DNA of 64,000 bases from Bog-473 sp963737745. Its GTDB lineage: Bacteria; Actinomycetota; Acidimicrobiia; Acidimicrobiales; RAAP-2. The stretch lies in contig CAVTTR010000013.1 in assembly GCA_963737745.1 (NCBI GenBank), positions 50,531 to 114,530 on the forward strand, read 5' to 3'. Positions 1 through 7,990 of this stretch are shown here, piece by piece; within the stretch, counting starts at the first letter, position 1; every line of letters starts with the position of its first letter. Both the position numbers and the translations under genes were made by a program. The notes beneath the pieces were generated by a model, which was not told where the DNA came from, ran no database searches, and saw only the letters and a list, made by a program, of their open reading frames with translations.

Positions 1-105
1 GTTCTGTTTCGCGCCATTCGACCTCTACTCGTCCTGATCTCTGCGTCCTCGGCGTTCCTGATCGGGCTGTGGGTTTTCTTGGTTCCCAACATGCATTCCT
101 CGTAA
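1..105 (+). CDS. C-terminal end of a membrane protein (partial)
   Basis: An open frame enters from the left edge and ends with TAA at 103-105. The 34 visible residues contain one strongly hydrophobic stretch (about residues 8-30, rich in L, V, I, A and F) after a basic RAIR segment, and finish with a short polar tail. This looks like the last transmembrane helix of an integral membrane protein. Family and start lie outside the window, so no function can be given. Confidence 0.5.
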   Translation, partial: VLFRAIRPLLVLISASSAFLIGLWVFLVPNMHSS

Positions 106-153
106 CGAGGCGGTTGCTCACATCAACCCGAGTTTGTAGGCCCTTCTTCCCAA

Positions 154-159
154 TAGGGT
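154..159 (+). promoter_or_regulatory. -10 element (TAGGGT) of a leaderless promoter
   Basis: TAGGGT matches the actinobacterial -10 pattern TANNNT and ends 6 nt before the ATG at 166, so transcription should start at or next to the start codon. No Shine-Dalgarno sequence is seen. Confidence 0.5.
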
Positions 160-165
160 GACGAA

Positions 166-1146
166 ATGACTCGACTCGGCTACCAGATCCCCAACTTCAC
201 CTACCCGGGCATAGCTCCGGCTGAGCTCTATCCCACGGTCGTGCGCCAGGCGCAGGAGGCCGAAGCGTCGGGCTTTGACACCGTCCTGGTGATGGACCAC
301 TTCTATCAGTTGGCCCACATGGGACCGCCCGAGAACGAGATGCTCGAGTGTTACACCCTGCTCTCGGCCCTGGCGCAACACACGCAACGGGTGCGACTGT
401 CGGCACTCGTCACCGGCAACACCTACCGGAACCCGGCGTTACTGGCGAAGGAGGTCACCACGCTCGACCATGTCTCGGCCGGCCGCGGTCAGCTCGGGAT
501 CGGCGCCGGTTGGTTCGAGCTCGAGCACGACAGCCTCGGCTTCGAATTCGGGACATTCACGGAGCGCTTCGAGCGGTTGGAGGAATCGCTGCAGATCATC
601 AAGGGCATGCTGGCCGGTGATCGTCCGACCTTGCGCGGCCGTTGGTACACCGTGGTGGACGCCATCAACTCCCCTGCCCCGTTGTCCAAGATCCCCCTGA
701 TGATCGGCGGTGGCGGCGAGAAAAAGACCTTGCGCCTGGCGGCTCAGTACGCCGACGAGTCGAACATCATCTGTCAACCGGGCGAGGTGCCGCGCAAACT
801 CGAGGCCTTGGCCAGACACTGCGAGGCCCTGGGCCGCGATCGCAGCGAGATCACGGTCAGCGTGCAAGCCAGCGCGTGTGTGGCGCCCACCCATGAGCAG
901 GCCGAAGCCGAGGCGAACGCCTACCTCAAAGCTCGAGGCATCGACCTGTCGTCCATGAGCTCCGAAGACGCGGCGCTCATCCGGGCCATGGTCGTCTTGG
1001 GTGACCCCGACGAGGTCGGCGAGATCTTCACCTCTCGCCTCATTGACGGAGTGGACGGCTTCACCGTCAATGCGCCGGCGAACGGCCACATCGAGGGCCG
1101 AGTAACCCTCCTTGGTGAAGTGCTCTCCAAAGTCGTGGGGATCTGA
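166..1146 (+). CDS. LLM-class (luciferase-like) F420-dependent oxidoreductase
   Basis: 326-residue single-domain protein of the bacterial luciferase-like fold. It begins with the LGYQIPNF strand and the characteristic ASGFDTVLVMDHF segment, followed by RVRLSALVTGNTYRNPALLAK, the GAGWFE motif and FERLEESLQIIKGML. These are typical of actinobacterial LLM enzymes that use coenzyme F420 as hydride carrier. Length is normal for the family. The substrate cannot be predicted. The start follows a TANNNT box by 6 nt and fits a leaderless transcript. The small dimeric-barrel gene 45 bp downstream may be cotranscribed. F420 rather than FMN is inferred from the family, not from a specific residue. Confidence 0.85.
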   Translation: MTRLGYQIPNFTYPGIAPAELYPTVVRQAQEAEASGFDTVLVMDHFYQLAHMGPPENEMLECYTLLSALAQHTQRVRLSALVTGNTYRNPALLAKEVTTLDHVSAGRGQLGIGAGWFELEHDSLGFEFGTFTERFERLEESLQIIKGMLAGDRPTLRGRWYTVVDAINSPAPLSKIPLMIGGGGEKKTLRLAAQYADESNIICQPGEVPRKLEALARHCEALGRDRSEITVSVQASACVAPTHEQAEAEANAYLKARGIDLSSMSSEDAALIRAMVVLGDPDEVGEIFTSRLIDGVDGFTVNAPANGHIEGRVTLLGEVLSKVVGI

Positions 1147-1191
1147 ACCTGTAGTCTCGCCCTGTTCTCAATCCAAGGACAGGAGAGTCAG

Positions 1192-1530
1192 ATGGCGATC
1201 GAAGCGTCAGGTAGTGGAATCATCCTCGCGGTCACGAACGCGGTAGCCGGTCGAGAAGCTGAATTCAATAAGTGGTACGACGAGGTCCACGTCACGGATC
1301 TCGTCGCGGTTCCCGGCATTGGAGCGGCGCAGAGGTACCGGGTCGTGGCTCCGAACGGCATGCCGGCACCCCCGTACGAATATCTGACGATCTATCGCGC
1401 TGATATCTCGCCCGAAGCGGTGTTCGCCAACCTCGCTGCCACCCGGGACACGCGAGCGATCAGTGACTCCTTGGCACCCGGGGGAGGTCTGTGGGGATAC
1501 GAACCGATCGGTCCCCGCGTCACCGAATAG
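1192..1530 (+). CDS. Small dimeric alpha/beta-barrel protein (EthD-like)
   Basis: 112 residues. The sequence has the look of a ferredoxin-like dimeric alpha/beta-barrel: an N-terminal strand (GIILAVTNA), the helix signature EFNKWYDEVHVTDLVAVPGI, a second strand (AAQRYRVVAP) and a third (YEYLTIYRAD). The W-Y-x-x-x-H-x-x-D pattern is common in EthD/DUF4286-like proteins found beside oxidoreductases and degradative enzymes. An AGGAGA ribosome binding site stands 6 nt before the ATG. Its position after the F420-type oxidoreductase suggests the same pathway. No catalytic function is assigned. Confidence 0.65.
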   Translation: MAIEASGSGIILAVTNAVAGREAEFNKWYDEVHVTDLVAVPGIGAAQRYRVVAPNGMPAPPYEYLTIYRADISPEAVFANLAATRDTRAISDSLAPGGGLWGYEPIGPRVTE

Positions 1531-1615
1531 CGCACAACCGTGCACGCGCGCATCGGGAGCATGCCGGCGGCGGGGAGCAGAGTTGGAGGTTCGCCGCCGT
1601 CACCGCGAGTTGGGT

Positions 1616-2410
1616 TTACGACTGACGAGCGAGATGCGGCGACGTCCGAGCGGCATGCATTGCGTCTTCCGGCCACATCAGCGGAAAGCCTGGATGCTCG
1701 AGGGGATCGCCCTCGGCCAGCCCCGTCTCACGCATCCACTCGTAGTAGTAGTCGCGCGTCGGTCGCCACCTGATGTCGTCGCCGAGGAACCGGATGGTGA
1801 AGGTCCGGCGGGGCTGTTCGGGCGGGGAGCCGTAGCCGGTATGAAGGGCCCAGGGGTGGAAGATGATGACGTCACCCGGCTCGCAGCCGAAGGCGAGCAC
1901 CTGATTGGACGGACCAGGCTCGGTGACGGCGCGGAGGTTCTCGCGTGGATCGAGATGCGAGCCGGCAACCATGTGGATGGAGCCCTTGTAGGGCGTGACC
2001 GGCTCCAGCGTGAACCACACGTTGGTGGCTTGCCGTCCCGATACGGGCCAGTAGGGCATGTCGCGGTGCCAGCCCGGTTCGCCGAGCCCCGGCGGGCGAA
2101 CCTGGAACAGGTCCTCGAAGAGCCGCGCTGTCCCCGATTGCATCAGGGCGGCCGACGCCGCGGCGATCGGCGATTCGAAGAGGAACCGCTGAAAGGTCTC
2201 GGACTCCTGCCACTTCCCGCTCGACTGCAGGATCGGACTCGCCCCACTCCCCATCCGGAGTGCCGGGTCGTAGCTCCCATCCAATAGTTCGTCCACCGTG
2301 TCGCGCAGGGTCTCGATCCAAGTGGGGTCGAGGAGGCCTCGCAAGGCGACTGCCCCATCGATCTGGAACCGCTCAATGGCCTGTTCGTCGACGCTGGGAT
2401 GGACGCTCAT
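1616..2410 (-). CDS. Phytanoyl-CoA dioxygenase (PhyH) family protein
   Basis: 264 residues from the ATG at 2410, which follows an AGGGAGAGGGG ribosome binding site; an upstream in-frame start at 2491 has no such signal. The Fe(II)/2-oxoglutarate facial triad is visible as H115-x-D117 (GWHRDMPYW) and H190 in the WALHTGYGS stretch. The RR pair near residue 201 is placed to bind 2-oxoglutarate. Members hydroxylate small acids, CoA esters or secondary metabolites; the substrate here is unknown. The gene is convergent with the oxidoreductase pair on its left. Confidence 0.85.
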   Translation of the reverse strand: MSVHPSVDEQAIERFQIDGAVALRGLLDPTWIETLRDTVDELLDGSYDPALRMGSGASPILQSSGKWQESETFQRFLFESPIAAASAALMQSGTARLFEDLFQVRPPGLGEPGWHRDMPYWPVSGRQATNVWFTLEPVTPYKGSIHMVAGSHLDPRENLRAVTEPGPSNQVLAFGCEPGDVIIFHPWALHTGYGSPPEQPRRTFTIRFLGDDIRWRPTRDYYYEWMRETGLAEGDPLEHPGFPLMWPEDAMHAARTSPHLARQS

Positions 2411-2655
2411 GGGATCCCCTCTCCCTAGGTTCGGGCGACGGACCAATTCGGTGTCGGCCGACCTCCGGAGAGTAGCACTAGGGAGTCGCATATTTTCCTG
2501 GGCGGCCTCCCTTCATTCGGCCCGCCTCCATGCGTGATTCAAAGAAGTGAAACCCGCCAATAGTGCGTGGATTCGCGGGAAGCTCGTGCAGCGTTCAGCG
2601 ATTGTGCCGAGTTCCTCCACGCGGCTCGACAACCACGTCATTTCGCTCGGCCAAT

Positions 2656-3891
2656 TCACGAAAATCTTCGGGAACCCGGTCCTCTTCGGAAAGCGAGGCA
2701 GCGGCATAGCCCACAGCCCCCCGACCGAACTTCTCTCGGATTGCGTCGACCGAACGGTCTACTCCCCATCTGCCAGCCTCGATCGCGGACTGGGGTCGGG
2801 CACCCGTGGCGCGCCCGATCAAGGGGCAACTCGAGCTGCAATGATTGCTCCGGACGCAGGTGAGAAACAGACACCGCCAGAAGGGTTATTTCCCGCTCTT
2901 CCTTGTTGTCGATCAAGGCAGAATGGGCGAGTTTTTCCGCCACTTCGATGAGCGTCAGGGTGGTCGAGGAGGCAACGGGCAGTGTGGCTGAGCGGGTCAC
3001 TGAACGCAGTTGGGTGAAACGGACCCGCACGGTCACCGTGCGCCCCGCTACGTGCGCCTTTCGGAGACGGCCTGCCACTCGATCAACCAGAAAGCCGAAA
3101 GTCTCGCGGATGAGCTTCGGGGAAGGCGGTCGCCGACCGAAGGCGGCCTGGGCCCCCATGGACTTGGATCGGACGGATGTCTCAACGGTGCGGGGATCGC
3201 TATTGACAGAGAGGGCGGCCAGTTTGGCGCCGGCCTTGTGACCCAGCAGTTCGCTCAGGATTGGGCTACCGGTGTCCGCCAATTGACCAATGGTGTGAAT
3301 CCCGGCCTCATGAAGACGCCGTTCGGTCGTCGGCCCAACACCCCATATCAATCGAATAGGAAGTGGATCAAGGAAGCCACGCTCATTGCCGGGGTTCACG
3401 ACCACAACGCCGTCGGGCTTTGCGACCTGTGACGCCACCTTGGCGAGGTGCTTGGTACGGGCGACGCCGACCGACAAGGGCAGCCCGATCTCGTCACGAA
3501 CTCGTTGGCGCAAAGCGGCCGCGATCTGGTCCGCCGGTCCAAATAATCGGATGGCGCCGGCGACGTCGAGGAAGGCTTCATCGATCGAAACCCGCTCGAC
3601 CAAGGGCGTGAAATCGTGGAACACCGAAACGACTTCGTCGCCCAATTCCTGGTATCGCCGAAAGTGACCGCCGACGAATTGGAGGTCGCCGCAGAGCTGG
3701 CGGGCCCGCCAGCCCGACATGCCCGCCCGGACTCCGAAGCTCCGGGCCTCGTAGGACGCCGCGAGGACGACGCCATGACCCACCGCGATCGGGCGGTTTC
3801 GTAGCGACGGATCCAATAGCTGCTCGACCGAGGCGTAGAAGGCATCCAAATCGGCGTGCAGGATTGTCGCCCCATTCGCTGACCGTGTCAC
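2656..3891 (-). CDS. dinB: DNA polymerase IV (Y family), C-terminal tail shifted out of frame
   Basis: Translesion polymerase. The palm starts at the ILHADLDAFYASVEQ motif (first catalytic Asp near residue 14) and continues with the YEARSFGVRAGM finger motif and the second acidic pair in RVSIDEAFLDV. Thumb helix-hairpin-helix (WGVGPTTERRLHEAGI) and little-finger domain follow. After QLELPL at about 2825 the frame turns into unrelated Arg/Gly/Cys-rich sequence. The expected tail (VDAIREKFGRGAV ... VPEDFRELAE) is encoded in another frame at 2822-2595, so one indel lies near 2805-2825. I place the start at GTG 3891 because a TACTAT -10 box ends 7 nt before it; an upstream ATG at 3912 lies inside the SOS box. 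The catalytic part is complete. Confidence 0.85.
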   Translation of the reverse strand: MTRSANGATILHADLDAFYASVEQLLDPSLRNRPIAVGHGVVLAASYEARSFGVRAGMSGWRARQLCGDLQFVGGHFRRYQELGDEVVSVFHDFTPLVERVSIDEAFLDVAGAIRLFGPADQIAAALRQRVRDEIGLPLSVGVARTKHLAKVASQVAKPDGVVVVNPGNERGFLDPLPIRLIWGVGPTTERRLHEAGIHTIGQLADTGSPILSELLGHKAGAKLAALSVNSDPRTVETSVRSKSMGAQAAFGRRPPSPKLIRETFGFLVDRVAGRLRKAHVAGRTVTVRVRFTQLRSVTRSATLPVASSTTLTLIEVAEKLAHSALIDNKEEREITLLAVSVSHLRPEQSLQLELPLDRARHGCPTPVRDRGWQMGSRPFGRRNPREVRSGGCGLCRCLAFRRGPGSRRFS

Positions 3892-3898
3892 CGGCCTA

Positions 3899-3904
3899 AT
3901 AGTA
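3899..3904 (-). promoter_or_regulatory. -10 element (TACTAT) of the dinB promoter
   Basis: On the minus strand TACTAT is followed by 7 nt and then the GTG start at 3891, indicating a leaderless dinB transcript. The element is adjacent to the SOS box. Confidence 0.55.
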
Positions 3905-3905
3905 G

Positions 3906-3919
3906 CGAACATATGTTCG
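3906..3919 (-). promoter_or_regulatory. LexA (SOS) box in front of dinB
   Basis: CGAACATATGTTCG is a perfect 14-bp palindrome and fits the Gram-positive/actinobacterial LexA operator GAAC-N4-GTTC with the flanking C and G. It lies 1 nt upstream of the -10 box, so LexA bound here would block RNA polymerase. This supports damage-induced expression of the polymerase. The lexA gene is not in the window. Confidence 0.85.
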
Positions 3920-4030
3920 TGTTTCCTCTGTCTCGAGTCGGCGCGCCGAGTGCTCTTGACTTAATCCCCGGCCAAGAAGGCTCGACCCTCGAGGGGCCAG
4001 GGCGTCACTTTCAACGAGTGGCTGCCGACA

Positions 4031-7000
4031 TCAGGATTGGATCTCGCAGTACTCGATGAATGAGCACAGCGTAGAGATGAGCCGTATCTCCTCCACCGAC
4101 CGCGCCCTGCTGTTCAGCAGTTCCTCGGTACAGACGAGATAGGCGAGACAACGGGCACGGCTAATAGCCACGTTCAAGCGGTTCCGTGAGAAGAGGAACT
4201 CAGCGCTCCGAGGCATGTAATCGGATGACGAGGTCGTCATCGTAAAGAACACGACCGCGGCCTCGCGTCCCTGGAACTTGTCGACGGTCCCCACCGTGAT
4301 TCCTTGGGTCCGGACATCTGCATCGAGCAGCGCACGCAGAACCGCTACTTGGTCGTTGTAGGGCGCCACCACCATGAAATCCGCTGGGGTCAGCGGACTC
4401 GTATGTCCGTAGTGGTCGGCCCACGGCGTGCCGAGGAGGCGTCTGATCTCGGTCGCCACGAGATGCGCCTCCTCGACCGACTCGGTGGACCTCCCGGCGT
4501 GGTCGGCCTGAAGCCAACGGAGCCCGGTTCCGAACTCGGTGTCCTGGCGGGCGCAGTCAGGATGACTCTTCAGCCGACCTTCGTAGATCTCCTCTGAGAT
4601 GAATTTGCACACGTCAGGGTGCATGCGCCTGGTCTGCGTGAGGAACACCCCCCTGTCCGGTGGCAGCGTCACGTTCTCGCCGAGGACGTGCTCCAGCACA
4701 CTCGAGCCGGCAGATCCGGGATGCACGGCCTGCGAGACCTGCGAGAGCTGGAGTGGATCGCCGAGGAGGACGATGTTCTTGGCCGATGTCGAGGCGGCGA
4801 GCGTGTCGGCCAGGGCTAACTGCCCCGCCTCATCGACGACCAGCACGTCAACCGGGGCCCCTTGCATGTCGCCACCGGAGAACAACCAGGTCGTGCCGGC
4901 GACGAGGTTGTATGTAGCCTTCGCGCACGGGGGATTGGCGGTTACATAGTCGACGCCGGGATGCGGCAAACGGGGTTTCCCGGGCACCCGCCGAACTGCC
5001 GCAAGCTGGGAGAGATCGCCCTTCTTTTCGAACACCCGAAGGATCTCTTCGAGCAGGTTGTCGATGGCATGGTGGCTCATCGCCGTGATGCCGACGCGCC
5101 GACCGGAACGGATGAGGCGGTGGACGATATGCGCGCCCCAGTACGTCTTGCCTGTTCCGGGTGGGCCCTGAATCGACAGAACGCTCCCGTCCAGATTGCG
5201 TCACCCACTCGCACATCGCATCCAAGTCGTCCGAGAACGTCCCCCCAGGTGGGCCGCCGCGCGGGGTGAATGTCGGAAAGTCCCGGCGGAGCAGACTCAT
5301 CGACGCCGGGTTGAGAGTTCTCGAGCCCGCCGTGTCGAGCACACACGCGGCCATATCGTCCAGAGCGGCAGGCTTTGGATGTGGCGAGACCCAGTCGTGA
5401 TACGCCACGGCCGCTGGGTACACGCCCAACTCGACGGCGCGATCGCCCCAGATACACAGCACTTCTGCTCTTTCTTCGTCGAGTTCGGCAATCGTGGCGT
5501 AACCGGTCCGCCCATCGGGAGTTCCGTACAGAACTTGGGCACCGTCCTGCCCGAAGCCCTCTGCCACCGCCTGCGCGGGAAAGCGGAACCGGGCACCTGG
5601 CGCTTTGAGCTCCTGACCCTTCTTGCCGTACCTCGATTCGATTCCGCAGAACTCAAGCCCTGCGATCACCTCGGGGTCGTCGAGGAGCTCCCCAGGCTCA
5701 AGACAGGTTCTCGCCAGCTTCGGAGCCTTGTAGGCACGGAATTCGCGTACCCAGTAGCCCAGCAGGTCTCCCAAAAGGTGCTCGGGCGTGTTGGGCCCGT
5801 AGGAATGGAGCGCCGCCACACGCTCGTCGAGATCGAGATGCTCCTCCTCGGGGTCCAGGCGCGACAACCGCCATGGCAGATCCGCAGGGCGCAAAGCGAC
5901 GAGCCAGTCCCGCAAGGCGAGCGTGGCCCGGACATCGTCTTCGTTGTACGCGGCAATACGGTCGAGGATTGAGCTATCGGCCGTCTCCATGTACTCCTCG
6001 TACTCGACGACGGCCCCCGAACCACCCTCAATATCGTGGTGACGCTCATAACCCGCCAGGCGCTCTGTGTGCTTGAGGCCGTAGGACTCGGTCCCTACCT
6101 GTACGGCGTTACGGACCACCGGGTAAAGGTCGACGAACATCCCCGTATCGATCATGTTGGTCAGCGCCTGCTCTCCGACGCCGTGCTCTGAGGCAAGACG
6201 TTCGAGGGCCGAGCGTTCGGTGTGGTTGTAGTGGTACACGTGCATGTCCGGGTGGGCACTCCGACGTTCGGACAAGAATTCGACGAGCTCGCCGGTTGCC
6301 TGCTCTTCTCCGGCGCGGTCATGAGCCCAGCGGGCCTGGTAGATCCACCCTCCAGCGGGCTCGCGGGTGATGAACCCGAACAGAAAGAACAGGCCGGAGT
6401 CCGGTTTCCAGAACGGATCGCCTTCGAAGTCCAAGAAGACGTCTCCGTCGTCGGGTTCGGGAAGGGTTTCTAGCCCACGTCCCCAGGTCGGGTCATCGCC
6501 GCATGGGATCAGTCGAAAGGGCGGAGCGGGGTCGAGGTTCGTTTCTCGCCTCGACCTGCAATGCGGCTTGGTCGATCAGCCGTTCGAGCCGTTCGGGGCG
6601 CATGGAGTCCACCGGACCGCACCGGGTTGCCAGATTGGCGAGTGTGTCGACATCCGATTCCTCTAGCTGGAGACGCTCGATGGCCCGGATGCCGGCCACG
6701 AAGACAAGAGAGTCCTCGTCGCGCCATTGGCTGTCGCATACGACGGCGAACTCACAGAAGTCGCAGTGGGCGCACGGTTCCGGCACGGTCGCGTGAGGCG
6801 GAGCACCATCCTGGAGGAGGACTTGAAGCTGGGTGCGGAGCCGCCGCCAGTAGGGGTGGAAGCTTCGGGTCGCCAGCGACTCCATGTGCCCGGATCCGAG
6901 CCAGAGGTGAAGGTGCTTTGGCGATGCCCCAGTGGAGGCTCGCAGGGCGTCGGCGTAGAAGCAGAGTTGCAGGACGTGTCCGGGCTTCGCCTCGACACGG

Positions 7001-7407
7001 GCGAGCTTGGCATCGACCGGCTCATAGGTACAGACGCCTGACTCGGGGTCATCCACCTTGATCAAGAAGTCGGCGATCCCGCGTATGCCGTCGTGGAGGA
7101 AGGGCATCTGGTAGATCACATCGAATCCGTCATCCCACGGTGTACCCACCCGCGTCACCCAGTCAGCGAAAGGTTCACCAGGTTGACGCCCGGGCACCTC
7201 GTAGACGGTGCGACCCTCACTTCGGTATTTCTCAAGACATTCGAGTTCGTGCTGAGCTCCCTTTTCGACCAGGAGCTGTGCGAACTCGCCCAAGTGCGAA
7301 GGCTCTACCTCGAGAAGACCAGCGTCTACACGCTCGCGTAACGTCAAATAGTGAGCGCAGTCGAGCCATGCGGTGATCTTCGACGGCGTCAGTAGCTGCT
7401 CGGTCAT
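4031..7407 (-). pseudogene. RecB-like nuclease / RNase H-like / SF1 helicase fusion (TM0106 type), frameshifted twice
   Basis: About 1,125 codons read in three frames. Segment 1 (7407 to about 6535) has a RecB/Cas4-like PD-(D/E)xK nuclease with G-IADFLI, YEPVDAKL and VLQLCFYAD, then a cysteine cluster (CAHCDFCEFAVVC) able to hold a metal or Fe-S centre. Segment 2 (about 6530-5195) has an RNase H-like exonuclease fold with LDFEGD, YHYNHTE and YNEDDVRA acidic motifs. Segment 3 (about 5190-4031) has the SF1 helicase: Walker A GPPGTGKT, Walker B VLVVDEAGQ, and the NVAISRAR motif. The order matches the TM0106-type nuclease-helicase family. Start is ATG 7407 behind GGAAGG. The frame breaks fall next to short G/C runs. 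All motifs are preserved, so sequence error is as likely as a true pseudogene. Confidence 0.75.
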
Positions 7408-7566
7408 TGCGTAGGCCTTCCACGATTCTCGCTCCGACTGAAGCGCCGACGGCGAAACCACGCTACTGATCTCCCGTAGGTGCGAACGGTATCTTCCGGC
7501 CTCGAAGCGGTCCTTGGGCCAGCTCGGTATCGACTGACTCGCCGGGGGCGCCCGTCGTTTGGACTT

Positions 7567-7653
7567 CCGGAGCCAGTGTCGCCGAGGTACCGGAGCCACG
7601 TCCCAAGGTGTCGTGCAGGTACCGGAGCCAGAGTGTCGTGAAGCTACCGAGAC
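7567..7653. repeat. Degenerate tandem repeat, possible insertion-sequence end
   Basis: CCGGAGCCA occurs at 7567, 7590 and 7622, and a degraded fourth copy (CCGAGACC) starts near 7647. Between copies the GTGTCG(TG) motif recurs, giving irregular units of 23-32 nt. Repeated blocks of this kind occur at the ends of some insertion sequences such as the IS21 family. No transposase is present, so the origin is unproven. Confidence 0.4.
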
Positions 7654-7677
7654 CTCACAGTGGGCTGGTCGTTCTGC

Positions 7678-7722
7678 GAGAGCGGGCGACGAGAATCGAC
7701 CTCGCGTTCTTCGCTTGGGAAG
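7678..7722 (-). repeat. Copy of the 3' part of tRNA-Gly (candidate attachment-site repeat)
   Basis: These 45 nt match 12032-12076, the 3' half of the intact tRNA-Gly gene, at 42 positions and in the same orientation. The copy holds the T-arm and 3' acceptor strand but lacks the D-arm and 5' end, so it is not a functional tRNA. A 3'-end copy distal to an intact tRNA is the classic footprint of integrase-mediated insertion. The rest of 7408-7990 contains the tandem repeat and the LuxR-gene promoter but no convincing gene. Confidence 0.7.
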
Positions 7723-7977
7723 TAGGTCGAATCAACCCGCTGACCAGGGCCGTTGACCCGGCGACCGGTTCAAGCCCCAAAGATGATCTCCGCTGGAGAC
7801 CGCTGCCGACCACTGTTAGCCCCATCCTCGCGCCCGAGTCGCGCCCGGGAGTCGTCTCAACCACGTCGGATTAGGTCACCCAGATTCCGATTCGACGCAG
7901 GTTGGGGTCAAGCTGGTGACAGCGGCCGATGGTCGTCGCATCAGGGGAATCCATATTTGTTTGCCAGTTCATGTCGT

Positions 7978-7983
7978 TAGTGT
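7978..7983 (+). promoter_or_regulatory. -10 element (TAGTGT) of a leaderless promoter
   Basis: TAGTGT ends 7 nt before the ATG at 7991 of the LuxR-type regulator and fits TANNNT. No ribosome binding site is seen. Confidence 0.45.
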
Positions 7984-7990
7984 CTGGACC

